Below are positions 18,135 through 26,012 of a stretch of DNA of 64,000 nucleotides, one piece after another; within the stretch, counting starts at the first letter, position 1, and each line of letters opens with the position of its first letter. The notes below the pieces were generated by a model. The model did no database searches. It was not told where the DNA came from and saw nothing but the letters and a program-made list of their open reading frames with translations. The stretch is from Teredinibacter purpureus. Lineage in GTDB: Bacteria > Pseudomonadota > Gammaproteobacteria > Pseudomonadales > Cellvibrionaceae. The DNA is taken from positions 823,501-887,500 of the forward strand of contig NZ_CP060092.1 of the NCBI RefSeq assembly GCF_014217335.1, read 5' to 3'. The position numbers and the translations under genes are program-made.

Positions 18135-19896
18135 CGATATAACATACTTAGGAACAGTTATAAGAGTCGATTCTAGTACTGTTGAAGTGGAAATTTCAGA
18201 TGAAATTCCCTCTTCAGCACCAATCATAAATGGACGTTTATATAAAATAGGACAGATTGGTACTTTTGTTAAGATGCCCATGGGGAATATAACAATATAT
18301 GGAATCGTATCTTCTGTTAGCAATACCTCAAGTAAAGAGATGGATTCACAAATAAAGCAACTAGTTGGATCACGATTTTTGAGTGTTCAACTAGTCGGTG
18401 AAAAGGTTGGTGATGATGAGTTTGAAAAAGGGATTGGTACTTACCCGACAATAAATGATGAAGTACATATTGTAATTGAACGTGATCTTTTTGATATATA
18501 TGGTGAGAAGAATGCTGGCTCTATAGAGGTTGGAAAACACTCATCATCCGATAATTTGAGTGTATACGTTGATATACATAAATTGGTATTGCGGCATTGT
18601 GCAATTTTGGGCTCTACAGGGAGTGGGAAATCTAATACAACCGTTAGCATACTGAAATCGATTTTGGGGGGGTATAATGGTTCGCGCGTGATGCTGATTG
18701 ATCCTCATGGCGAATATTCATCGGCATTTCCAGATGCAATAACATTTAAAATAAATGATAAAGGCAAACCGCTGTACGTTCCTTTTTGGTTAATGAATTT
18801 TGATGAACTTGCTTTTTTTCTAGTTGGAGCAAAACCCGCTGATGATCAAAGACCCGAATATAGGTTGCTGAGAGAATGGATAACGAATTACAAAAAGAAA
18901 AATTTCAAGTTAAAGGCTGGTGATGTAAATCCAGATTTTATAACTGCCGATTCTCCAATTCCTTTTAGTGCGAGAGAATTGTGGTACGACATGAATTGTT
19001 GGCTAAATGCTAGTTTTAGTTCGACAAAAAAAGATGAACAAACGGATGTTAAAGAATTTCAAACTGATGAAGGCAACTTTGAGAATCTAAAGGGAGCAAC
19101 TTTTACTTCCCATAAAACTACTACGAACGCCAATCCACCACATGTAAGTAAGCATCAAGAGTTCTACTCTTATGAAAAAAAGATTCTATCCAGACTTAAA
19201 GATTCAAGGTTTGACTTTATGTTTAACTCTGGTGAATACAAGGATGCGAGTTCATCAAAAGACTTACATGATTTATTAAAAGATTGGATTGGTAGTATTA
19301 ATCAGCTAGCGATACTTGACCTAAGCGGTGTGCCATTTGAGGTTCTTGATATAGCAATAGGCCTAATCACAAGGTTTGTCTATGACAGTATGTTCTGGGG
19401 ACGAAATGAAACTTATACTGGAAAAAACAGGCCGCTTTTACTTGCCTATGAAGAAGCTCATACATATCTAAGTAAAAACGATAGTAGTAGTTATTCAAAA
19501 ACCGCTGTTGAGAGAATCTTTAAGGAAGGCAGGAAGTTTGGCATTGGTGCTTTGATTATATCCCAAAGACCATCCGAAATATCGGAGACAATTCTAGCAC
19601 AACTAGGAACTTTAATTGCATTACGTCTAACAAATTCGAGTGATCAATCCATCGTTAAATCATCATCACCTGATAACTTGAATAGCTTAATCGATTTATT
19701 ACCATCCTTAAGAATTGGTGAGGCAGTTATAGTGGGTGAGGCAATAAAAATACCGTCGAGAGTTAGAATAAAATTAAATAATCCGAGACCAGCCAGTGAA
19801 GATCCAAAACTTGTAGAGTGCTGGGAAAAGAAATATGAAGAATCTGATGAAAATTATAAATCAGTTGTCACAAAAATAAGAGAACAGCGAATTTAA
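18127..19896 (+). CDS. HerA-type hexameric ATPase/helicase of a SIR2-HerA system
   Basis: The 589-residue protein has a HAS-barrel-like N-terminus (about 5-110), then an FtsK/HerA ATPase core. Walker A is GSTGSGKS (162-169). Next comes VMLIDPHGEYSS, then a Walker B-like PLLLAYEEAHTYLS and sensor SQRPSEISETILAQ, ending in the HerA-type arginine-finger region. HerA proteins form hexamers that translocate DNA and here would scaffold the SIR2 NADase. The ATG at 18127 overlaps the SIR2 stop (ATGGATAG). It is in the same cassette as SIR2 and the small KTSC gene. Confidence 0.88.
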   Translation: MDSDITYLGTVIRVDSSTVEVEISDEIPSSAPIINGRLYKIGQIGTFVKMPMGNITIYGIVSSVSNTSSKEMDSQIKQLVGSRFLSVQLVGEKVGDDEFEKGIGTYPTINDEVHIVIERDLFDIYGEKNAGSIEVGKHSSSDNLSVYVDIHKLVLRHCAILGSTGSGKSNTTVSILKSILGGYNGSRVMLIDPHGEYSSAFPDAITFKINDKGKPLYVPFWLMNFDELAFFLVGAKPADDQRPEYRLLREWITNYKKKNFKLKAGDVNPDFITADSPIPFSARELWYDMNCWLNASFSSTKKDEQTDVKEFQTDEGNFENLKGATFTSHKTTTNANPPHVSKHQEFYSYEKKILSRLKDSRFDFMFNSGEYKDASSSKDLHDLLKDWIGSINQLAILDLSGVPFEVLDIAIGLITRFVYDSMFWGRNETYTGKNRPLLLAYEEAHTYLSKNDSSSYSKTAVERIFKEGRKFGIGALIISQRPSEISETILAQLGTLIALRLTNSSDQSIVKSSSPDNLNSLIDLLPSLRIGEAVIVGEAIKIPSRVRIKLNNPRPASEDPKLVECWEKKYEESDENYKSVVTKIREQRI

Positions 19897-19913
19897 CTTT
19901 AATGAGGGATATC

Positions 19914-20126
19914 ATGGATAGAAAAATTATAGAGTCATCAATGATCCGAAGTATTGGACATGACGCTGACAGTGCGATACTTGAAATAGAATTCAACAGC
20001 GGAGCTGTTTGGCAATATTTTGATTTTCCAGAATCAACTTGGTATGAGTTTGAAGGAGCAGTTTCACAAGGTAAATTCTTCCATAGTGATATTAAAAATC
20101 AGTATTCTGAGGCGCAGGTTGGATAA
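19914..20126 (+). CDS. KTSC-domain small protein
   Basis: The 70-residue protein matches the KTSC domain (named after a lysyl-tRNA synthetase C-terminal fragment). SSMIRSIGHDADSAILEIEF is followed by a GAVWQYFDFPESTWYEF strand-turn and GKFFHSDIKNQY. KTSC proteins are short and of unknown function, often in accessory regions. It starts 17 bases after the HerA stop and ends four bases before R'' of attC 18, so it is the third gene of the SIR2-HerA cassette. ATG 19902 is an alternative start. Whether it belongs to the defence system or is only a fellow passenger is open. Confidence 0.75.
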   Translation: MDRKIIESSMIRSIGHDADSAILEIEFNSGAVWQYFDFPESTWYEFEGAVSQGKFFHSDIKNQYSEAQVG

Positions 20127-20129
20127 AAC

Positions 20130-20235
20130 ACATAACAAGTTTGTGAACTCGGACTTGGGCACGCTGTCACTTATTTTGCAAAAAGCACGCAAAAAAACCG
20201 CCAACATACCCAAGCCGGTTACAAAGACGTTACAC
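20130..20235 (+). repeat. attC site 18
   Basis: R'' ACATAAC to R' GTTACAC. The arms are GGACTTGGG/CCCAAGCC and TTTTGCA/TGCAAAAA-like. It separates the SIR2-HerA cassette from the Thoeris cassette. Confidence 0.86.
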
Positions 20236-20238
20236 CCG

Positions 20239-20763
20239 ATGGGGGATATTGTGCCATATAGAAATAAAACATTCGTAAGTTTTGCAAGCGAAGATATTCA
20301 CGCGTATAGATTGATGTGTGCATGGCGTAATAATCAAAACATTGCCTTCGACTTTCATGATGCGCACGATTTGAATACCGCCCGCGACACCAGCGCGCCG
20401 CAAACTATAAATAGACGGCTGAGGGAGCGACTCAACAATACAAAACAAGTCGTTATGCTCATTGGTGATGAAACACGAAGGAAAGCTGCAAGAAATTCAT
20501 CTTTCATTAGTTATGAAGTTCGAGCTATACATGACCTAAACCTTCCTGTTGTGTTCGTAAATCTAAATAGTTCTCGTGCCTCTCAAAAGAATCGATTACC
20601 TACTATGCTTTCGGATCAGTTTTCTGTGTGCGTCTCGTTTCAGCCGAAGATAATCCAATACGCATTAGATAATTTTGTAGCTGAATTCTCATCAAGTCGA
20701 AGCAAACGAACTGCTGGCCCTCACTACTATAGAGCTGAGATTTACAGAGGTCTTGGTCTATGA
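20239..20763 (+). CDS. thsB: Thoeris ThsB-like TIR enzyme (type II)
   Basis: The 174-residue TIR-like (DUF1863/ThsB) protein begins at NKTFVSFASEDIHAYRLM, the TIR strand A and loop. QVVMLIGDET is strand D-like and SFISYEVRAIHDLNLPVVFVNL the helix with the conserved Glu and following strand. ThsB enzymes turn NAD+ into a nucleotide signal on infection; in type II systems this is reported to be a histidine-ADP-ribose conjugate. The downstream gene has the matching ThsA architecture. ATG 20239 is the first start outside attC; GTG 20251, preceded by GGGGGAT, is an equally good alternative. A longer frame reaching back through attC is rejected. Confidence 0.85.
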   Translation: MGDIVPYRNKTFVSFASEDIHAYRLMCAWRNNQNIAFDFHDAHDLNTARDTSAPQTINRRLRERLNNTKQVVMLIGDETRRKAARNSSFISYEVRAIHDLNLPVVFVNLNSSRASQKNRLPTMLSDQFSVCVSFQPKIIQYALDNFVAEFSSSRSKRTAGPHYYRAEIYRGLGL

Positions 20764-20799
20764 AACAAGAGTTGCAACCTAAAGTAGGGAGATTTTGAC

Positions 20800-21645
20800 G
20801 TGAGATATTTTATCGATACCGTAACGAGTTTTGCCTATTGGAGGTATGTTCTTTTTTCTCGACTAGGCCTTCAGTCAGCACTTGCAATTTTTGGCGCTCT
20901 GTATCTGTTTATCGGAGCGTTGGACTTCTTCAGTATCTACACAAAGGATAAATACTCGATCTGGGCTTTTCCTTTGGTCATTGGCATATCTATTTTTGTA
21001 TCAATCCTTACTCGGAGGCCCATTACCTCAATCTCGGTAAGCTTGCCTAACCAAGATTCCTGTGTGGAGGTGAAAATTGGTGATATTTTTGATGAAGAAG
21101 GCGCGGTGATGATAAGCACGAATACCCTATTTGAGTCAGACGTCGCTGGCGGAAAAATTGCTCCTACTAGTCTTCAAGGGCAGTTTACTGGACGTTATTT
21201 CACGGGTAATCAAAATGAGTTGATAAGTTCAATCAATAGCCAATTCGGAGGAAGAAAGCCGCCTTTCAAAATGGGGACTACTTTTCCAGTAACAACACAC
21301 GGAAAAACATTCTACTTCACAGCTATGGCGAAGCTTAATGAGTCTGGGAACGCATATACAACCCAATCAGATTTAAAAGAGGCTCTTATTGGACTTTGGG
21401 AGCACGTAAAAAATACAGGCGAACTCCAGAGACTGACTGTCCCACTGATAGGGACTGGGCGAGGGAGAGTCTCATTGACTCGAAGAAAAATTATTAGGCT
21501 AATTGTAGAATCATTTGTTGAGGCATCAAAAAACGGCCCAATCACGGACCATCTTATTGTCATCATTCGGCCTGAAGATGCCCGTAAATTTAAAGTAAAT
21601 TTGTATGATATTAAGGACCATCTAAATCACATACTTTTCGGTTAG
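20800..21645 (+). CDS. thsA: Thoeris ThsA-like effector (two membrane helices plus macro domain, type II)
   Basis: The 281-residue protein has two N-terminal hydrophobic helices (about 24-46 and 53-71) followed by a macro domain (about 80-281). Macro features include VKIGDIFDEEGAVMISTN, a loop with GTTFPV, and TVPLIGTGRGRVSL, which resembles the phosphate-binding Gly-rich loop. In type II Thoeris the macro domain senses the ThsB-made nucleotide and the membrane part disrupts the membrane, causing abortive infection. GTG 20800 follows AGGGAGA, and the gene lies 36 bases after thsB in the same cassette. Confidence 0.85.
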   Translation: MRYFIDTVTSFAYWRYVLFSRLGLQSALAIFGALYLFIGALDFFSIYTKDKYSIWAFPLVIGISIFVSILTRRPITSISVSLPNQDSCVEVKIGDIFDEEGAVMISTNTLFESDVAGGKIAPTSLQGQFTGRYFTGNQNELISSINSQFGGRKPPFKMGTTFPVTTHGKTFYFTAMAKLNESGNAYTTQSDLKEALIGLWEHVKNTGELQRLTVPLIGTGRGRVSLTRRKIIRLIVESFVEASKNGPITDHLIVIIRPEDARKFKVNLYDIKDHLNHILFG

Positions 21646-21647
21646 GT

Positions 21648-21737
21648 GTGTAACAAGCGTTTCCATTTGAGCGCTTTTAACTCCGGCCAAAAAAGACCGG
21701 CCTACATTAAAACCGCCAAATGAAACGGGCGTTACAT
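21648..21737 (+). repeat. attC site 19
   Basis: R'' GTGTAAC to R' GTTACAT. The pairs are CGTTTCCATTTG/CAAATGAAACG and GGCC/GGCC around the tip. Confidence 0.88.
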
Positions 21738-21754
21738 GGCTAAAGGAGAATTCA

Positions 21755-22351
21755 GTGAGAATCTATGGTGATACCCAGTCTGGAAACTGCTACAAAATCA
21801 AATTACTCGCTTCTTTACTTGGTATCGAACATGAATGGATTCATATAGATATTCTCAATGGTGAAACTCACACGGCAGAATTTCTTGAGAAAAATCCGAA
21901 CGCTAAAATCCCTGTTTTAGAGTTAGAGGATGGTCGCTATCTATCTGAGTCAAATGCAATCTTGAATTATTTAGCAACGGGTACTGAACTCCTATCAAGC
22001 GACCCCTATGAATACGGTAAAATTCAGCAGTGGCAGTTTTTTGAGCAGTACAGCCATGAACCATACATTGCAGTAGCAAGATTTATCGCAAAGTATCTGG
22101 GGTTGCCCGACGACCGAAGAGCAGACTATGAATCCAAACAGCAAGGTGGTCATAAAGCTCTTCAAGTTATGGAGCAGCAGCTGCAACAAACACCTTATCT
22201 CACAGGTTATAAGATGAGTACGGCAGATATATCATTGTACGGATATACTCACGTTGCAGACGAAGGTGGTTTTGATTTAGGCAAGTATCCAGCCATCATA
22301 CAATGGATAGATCGAATTCAATCGCAACCCCAATACGTAGGCATGGCATAA
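21755..22351 (+). CDS. Cassette 20: glutathione S-transferase family protein
   Basis: The 198-residue GST has an N-terminal thioredoxin-like domain (RIYGDTQSGNCYKIKLL, with NAKIPVLEL cis-Pro and DGRYLSESNAILNYL binding glutathione) and an all-helical C-terminus. The conserved TADISLYGYTH region contains the N-cap motif. GTG 21755 is preceded by AAGGAG. It is strikingly similar to the chromosomal GST at 36048-36659, sharing QQWQFFEQYSHEPYIAV and LEKxPNxKIP, so both belong to one narrow subfamily. Substrate unknown. Confidence 0.88.
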   Translation: MRIYGDTQSGNCYKIKLLASLLGIEHEWIHIDILNGETHTAEFLEKNPNAKIPVLELEDGRYLSESNAILNYLATGTELLSSDPYEYGKIQQWQFFEQYSHEPYIAVARFIAKYLGLPDDRRADYESKQQGGHKALQVMEQQLQQTPYLTGYKMSTADISLYGYTHVADEGGFDLGKYPAIIQWIDRIQSQPQYVGMA

Positions 22352-22356
22352 TCGCC

Positions 22357-22434
22357 GTGTAACAAGGCAATGGTGCGGGACTGCCTACACGCCGCTTCGC
22401 TTTGTTGCGGCAGCCCCACATTGCGGCGTTATGC
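22357..22434 (+). repeat. attC site 20
   Basis: The shortest site, R'' GTGTAAC to R' GTTATGC, with GGGACTGCC/GGCAGCCCC arms. Confidence 0.87.
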
Positions 22435-22457
22435 ACTGGAGCTATAACGGAATATAA

Positions 22458-22931
22458 ATGGAAATATTCAACAATAGAAAAATGCTGTTTCATATGATTG
22501 AGCACGGGAGACCATTTATTGGGCTCTTAGGCACCTTTAATTTGGTATTTTTCAGCATCCCACTAAGCTCATCGAAAAGCACCTATGAAATAGTATGTCT
22601 TTGTCTTACTGCATCTACAACAATTTGGCTTTTAATTTCTTTTTGCTATTTAACGTTTATTTCGTTTGTTGAGGGCGCAGAAGAAATCGAAGATGAAGGG
22701 GATGATTTCTATGACCTTCCTTATCTTTCTGCAAAGGAAAAATTTGTATCGTTTGCGGTTAGTTCATACGGAGTATTAATGTTCTTTATTAGCTTGATCT
22801 GCAATTGTTTTAGAATGCATGTAGCTATAGGATACACCGCTATAGGAACTATCTTTTTAGTTTCATTTGTGGCTGGTGCAGCAGAGTTAGCGTTCAAGAA
22901 AATTAATAAAAATGCCCAGGTTATCAACTGA
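22458..22931 (+). CDS. Cassette 21: four-helix membrane protein
   Basis: The 157-residue protein has four hydrophobic segments (about 18-36, 45-70, 95-115 and 122-142). An acidic loop (EGAEEIEDEGDDFYDLP) lies between the second and third. No family was recognised. Its TGA stop abuts the left end of the IS30-family element, which separates the gene from its attC. The stop may even be formed at the junction, in which case the C-terminus could be altered. Confidence 0.6.
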   Translation: MEIFNNRKMLFHMIEHGRPFIGLLGTFNLVFFSIPLSSSKSTYEIVCLCLTASTTIWLLISFCYLTFISFVEGAEEIEDEGDDFYDLPYLSAKEKFVSFAVSSYGVLMFFISLICNCFRMHVAIGYTAIGTIFLVSFVAGAAELAFKKINKNAQVIN

Positions 22932-23979
22932 AGTGCAATGAAAGTGATTAACGAACATAGACGGCCTCCGGTGTTTCCATATTTAAACATTTTCTAGGTC
23001 GTCGGTTAAGTTTCATTGCAATTTTATCGCAATCCTTTTGAGTTATGCTCTTCATTGATTCTCCTTTAGGTAAATATTGTCGTATGAGACCGTTGGTATT
23101 TTCGTTTAACCCTCTTTCCCATGAGTGGTAGGGGTTGGCAAAGTAAAATGTTGAGTTAGTGACGTCTTCAATTTTTTTGTATTGATGAAACTCGGTACCG
23201 TTATCAGCGGTAATTGTTTTTACCTGATTAACCTGTTTTTTGATTAGCTGAATAACTTTTCGATTTAACTCGTCAGTAGTACGGTTCCTAATTTTGCCAA
23301 TGATCGTGTATTTACTTTTTCGATCAACTAACGTGACAATTGAATGTTGATCGCGTGAACCATGAACGGTATCAATTTCGAAATGACCGATTCGGCTCTT
23401 ATTTTCTGCCCCTAGAGGTCGCTCAGAGATATGGGCCTTATTGGCTAAAACGCCTCTAGAGTCAGGGCTTCTATATCTTTTTCGGCGTTTCTTGCTTGAT
23501 TGACGTAAGTGCTTATAGAGATCCCCTGAATAAAACATGTTGTACCAAATATAGCGATAAATGGTCGAATGGCTGATCGATAATATATTGCACTTCTTAA
23601 GCCACAAGGAAACTTGTTCTGGGCTCCAATCGAGGCGTATTAAGGCGATGACCATCTGAAGCTCGGTATCATTGAATTGCCATTTACGACGAGACTCCCT
23701 CCGTATTCGAGAGGTACGTTTTACTGCTCGCGCTGCGCAGTATTTACCGTCTGGGCGACGATTTCGTTTTAACTCTCTGGAGATCGTGCAAGGATCGCGG
23801 CCTAAGGCCCGTGCAATATAGGCTTGAGATTTACGTTGCTTTAAATAGGCCGCTATAGTATATCTTTCATCAGTGGTGAGCTGGTGGTACATCATGAGGT
23901 TCCTCTTCTTGCCGGTCGAGAAAAACCATGAGTATCCCAGTTCACCCTATATAAAGGAAGATGCAGGCGTGTTGCACTT
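22931..23979 (-). mobile_element. IS30-family insertion sequence
   Basis: A transposase gene fills the element. Candidate ends are AAGTGCAA (22931-22938) and its inverse TTGCACTT (23972-23979), about 1.05 kb apart, normal for IS30. Similarity of the ends beyond eight bases is poor and the target duplication (2-3 bases in this family) cannot be fixed, so the edges may be off by a few bases. It is inserted between cassette gene 21 and attC 21. Confidence 0.75.
22948..23895 (-). CDS. IS30-family transposase
   Basis: The 315-residue transposase has an N-terminal helix-turn-helix (LTTDERYTIAAYLKQRKSQAYIARAL, DPCTISRELKRNRR) and a DDE core: Asp in HFEIDTVHGS, Asp in TADNGTEF and Glu in GLNENTNGLIRQYLPKG. 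RPRKCLNMETPEAVY is the typical C-terminus. Length is normal and the frame intact, so the element may be active. Confidence 0.92.
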   Translation of the reverse strand: MMYHQLTTDERYTIAAYLKQRKSQAYIARALGRDPCTISRELKRNRRPDGKYCAARAVKRTSRIRRESRRKWQFNDTELQMVIALIRLDWSPEQVSLWLKKCNILSISHSTIYRYIWYNMFYSGDLYKHLRQSSKKRRKRYRSPDSRGVLANKAHISERPLGAENKSRIGHFEIDTVHGSRDQHSIVTLVDRKSKYTIIGKIRNRTTDELNRKVIQLIKKQVNQVKTITADNGTEFHQYKKIEDVTNSTFYFANPYHSWERGLNENTNGLIRQYLPKGESMKSITQKDCDKIAMKLNRRPRKCLNMETPEAVYVR

Positions 23980-23996
23980 ACTTTGCGAATTCGGCA

Positions 23997-24074
23997 ATTG
24001 AACAAGGCCAGCCAGAGGGCCACAAAAACCGCCGCTTCGCTTTGGTTTTGGTGCCCCTGCTGGCGGCGTTATGT
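23997..24074 (+). repeat. attC site 21
   Basis: R'' ATTGAAC (a one-base departure from RYYYAAC) to R' GTTATGT. The pairs are GGCCAGCC and GGGCCACAAAAACC/GGTTTTGGTGCCCC. It belongs to cassette 21, cut off by the IS30-family element. Confidence 0.83.
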
Positions 24075-24085
24075 ACCGTTGAGCT

Positions 24086-24517
24086 ATGGAAAATATAAAA
24101 ATGCGGATTCTATGTCTAGTTTTACTTCTACCAAGCCTCTGCTTTGCAACGGAAACTATAAATTGTCATTTTGACAAATTTCATCAAGCTAACCATGCAG
24201 CACCAGAGATGTCAGGCTATGTTTCGATTAGCCAAAGTTTAGAAATTATCAACGGTAAAACGTCTGATTCTACTCTTAGATTGGATGGAAAAAAACGTGC
24301 TGCTAATAGTAGCATTTGGATACTTCTAGAGCCTGATGGTTGGGATACATACTCTACAACCTATGCGGGCGATTTTGGTGAGGTTTTAACTGTTGAGCAT
24401 GAATTAGGTGACAACAAAACTAAGTTAGATGGTTGGTTTAAGTCCCGTCTGGTAAGTTCAAATATTCATGCTACTCAAACTCAATTTGGTAAATGTTTAA
24501 TAAGACGAAATACATAA
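24086..24517 (+). CDS. Cassette 22: exported hypothetical protein
   Basis: The 143-residue protein (or 138 from the second Met at 24101, the better signal-peptide start) has the signal MRILCLVLLLPSLCFA. A beta-rich mature part follows with Cys near both ends (TINCHFDKF, GKCLIRRN) that could pair. No family was recognised. Confidence 0.55.
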   Translation: MENIKMRILCLVLLLPSLCFATETINCHFDKFHQANHAAPEMSGYVSISQSLEIINGKTSDSTLRLDGKKRAANSSIWILLEPDGWDTYSTTYAGDFGEVLTVEHELGDNKTKLDGWFKSRLVSSNIHATQTQFGKCLIRRNT

Positions 24518-24577
24518 CAAACAGCGCAACTCTGACTTGCTAGATTTACAAACCAGACAGAAAATATGAGATATAGA
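24512..24577 (+). repeat. attC site 22, truncated
   Basis: The R'' ACATAAC and the left arm (AACAAACAGCGCAACTCTGAC) are present. The sequence is then interrupted by the 30-base repeat beginning at 24578 and no matching right arm follows. Confidence 0.6.
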
Positions 24578-24607
24578 AAAAATAATCGGACACCCATGTT
24601 AACGCCG
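24578..24607. repeat. 30-base direct repeat, second copy
   Basis: Identical to 6338-6367. It contains the core TCGGACACCCAT, which recurs at 26710-26721. It interrupts attC 22. Confidence 0.85.
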
Positions 24608-24836
24608 CTGGGCTTCGCTATCTTGTGCTAGCTCGCCCCCGGAATAGGCCTTATATGATGTTTCTGTTCGTCAGCTCGTAGTTTTGCTAGCGGCTTCCTC
24701 TGCACCAAACCTCGCGGTTTCGCACTTGCCATTCGATAGTAGTTAACTGGTTATAGCGATATACTTTATCCATAACCGGTGATCCTCCTACAGGGGACTT
24801 TCACCCCATTAGTTCGCGCCCATGCCGGGCGTATAC
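24608..24836 (-). mobile_element. Probable 5' fragment of a group II intron
   Basis: Read on the minus strand from 24836, the sequence begins GTATACGCCCGGCATGGGCG and contains GGGGTGAAAGTCCCC (24793-24807). These resemble the 5' end and first stem of domain I of bacterial group II introns. There is no reverse transcriptase and no domain V/VI, so it is a relic of about 230 bases. Its 5' end abuts the R''-proximal part of attC 23 and it runs against the cassette direction, as group IIC-attC introns do. Recognition is from memory of such introns. Confidence 0.55.
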
Positions 24837-24946
24837 AATTTTGTCCAGCCGACGTTTTGGTCTACGCTCCTTTTTGTGCATGGCCTTCGGCCTTTTTTGC
24901 ACAAAAAGGAGCGTAGACCAAAACGCGGCTGACAAAGGCGTTATAA
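24837..24946 (+). repeat. attC site 23 with displaced R'' end
   Basis: The right core is GTTATAA (24940-24946), but the expected RYYYAAC at the left is replaced by the intron relic. The arms 24855-24880 and 24898-24923 are perfectly complementary over 26 bases around a GGCCTTCGGCC tip. It is closely related to attC 7. Confidence 0.8.
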
Positions 24947-24958
24947 GCTCTTGAGACG

Positions 24959-25474
24959 ATGAAATATTTATTCCTAATTATTAGTTTATTAGCAATAGAA
25001 TCTTGGGGAGAGGAAGATCTTTCATGTGATTATTCGCATGAGGGATCTGTTCCTATATTCGGAGATCATGATGTAATCCTTCTGGCTTCTGTAAAAGGTC
25101 GTAAATGCTATGAGGCAGCGCTGGATATCAAGCTTACGTATAAAGAGCGAGTCATATACAGCTATAGCGCTCCATTTAAACCTCACGTTGCGACCCATTG
25201 GGAAGATCTCGAATTGCGGGATGTTCAGGAGTATGTAGATAGTTTATTTGAGGGGTATAGGTTTACTTCGTGTGCGGAATTGTTGCCACAGAAACTAAGC
25301 CCAATAGACGGCTGGAACTACAATAATCTGCTGGTATCTGAAATTGAATATAGTAAGTATAAAGCAATGCCTTGCAAGTCATATACCCATCAAACTCACT
25401 ACGAAGTGCATCGCCTAATTGTCTTCCCTATATCAAATAAAATAGGCGTTCCGGTTAGCGAGTATGGCTTATAA
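24959..25474 (+). CDS. Cassette 23: exported hypothetical protein
   Basis: The 171-residue protein starts with the signal MKYLFLIISLLAIESWG and has four Cys in the mature part (LSCDY, RKCYEA, TSCAEL, MPCKSY), so disulfides are likely. No family was recognised. Its TAA stop lies in the box TTATAAC (25469-25475), after which an inverted cassette begins instead of the rest of its own attC. Confidence 0.55.
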   Translation: MKYLFLIISLLAIESWGEEDLSCDYSHEGSVPIFGDHDVILLASVKGRKCYEAALDIKLTYKERVIYSYSAPFKPHVATHWEDLELRDVQEYVDSLFEGYRFTSCAELLPQKLSPIDGWNYNNLLVSEIEYSKYKAMPCKSYTHQTHYEVHRLIVFPISNKIGVPVSEYGL

Positions 25475-25582
25475 CGCTAAGTGCAGCTGCATTTTGGTTG
25501 GTGTGAAGTTTTGTGTAACATGGCGTAGCCATACACAAAACGAAGCGCCGACCAAAATGTCAGCTGGCACGCCTTGTTATGG
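25469..25582 (-). repeat. attC site of the inverted cassette
   Basis: On the minus strand R'' CCATAAC (25576-25582) to R' GTTATAA (25469-25475). Long arms are CATTTTGGT/ACCAAAATG and TTTTGTGTA/TACACAAAA. This is the only complete attC read on the minus strand. Confidence 0.85.
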
Positions 25583-26005
25583 CTGGCAGGCAATTTCAAT
25601 ACTCTTAATTTTATCTTTACCACCAATACGATACCAACAACTGAATTCACCAGGTTTATAGAATTCCAAATATTCTTTTCCCTGCATAATTTTAGGGTAA
25701 GCTTTACCCCACACCTCACTAGCTGATCCCATCCTAACGCCAACGCATATATTGTTGTTGGCACACACACCTTCTTTTTCTGAGTATGCACCAATCAAAC
25801 TTTCGCCTGAAAAATAAAAATCTATATCTATGTATTTGAATATGTCAGTTATCAAATCTGCCTGCTCGATTCTTTCGATAGGCTCCCCTTTTTTATCGAG
25901 AACCTGATCTTTACTCATCGAAAGAGTAAAATCGCCCAATCGAAGCTCTTCCGAATAAGAGCCATGAGAAAAAAAAGCGACGATTATAAATAGTAAATTC
26001 TTCAT
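25577..26005 (-). CDS. Inverted cassette: exported hypothetical protein
   Basis: The 142-residue protein has a signal peptide (MKNLLFIIVAFFSHGSYS). A mature domain follows, opening ELRLGDFTLSMSKDQVL, reminiscent of small periplasmic proteins that bind or fold as a SmpA/BamE-like alpha-beta unit. The Cys pattern is VCANNNIC, FSCWYR and IACQP. No family assignment is safe. It ends in the R'' box of its own minus-strand attC. The whole cassette lies opposite to the array direction. Confidence 0.55.
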   Translation of the reverse strand: MKNLLFIIVAFFSHGSYSEELRLGDFTLSMSKDQVLDKKGEPIERIEQADLITDIFKYIDIDFYFSGESLIGAYSEKEGVCANNNICVGVRMGSASEVWGKAYPKIMQGKEYLEFYKPGEFSCWYRIGGKDKIKSIEIACQP

Positions 26006-26012
26006 ACTAGAG

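Noticed and set aside
20020..20238. N-terminal extension of the Thoeris TIR gene
   Set aside because: The extension runs through the KTSC gene and attC 18 in another frame; the TIR fold begins only after 20239.
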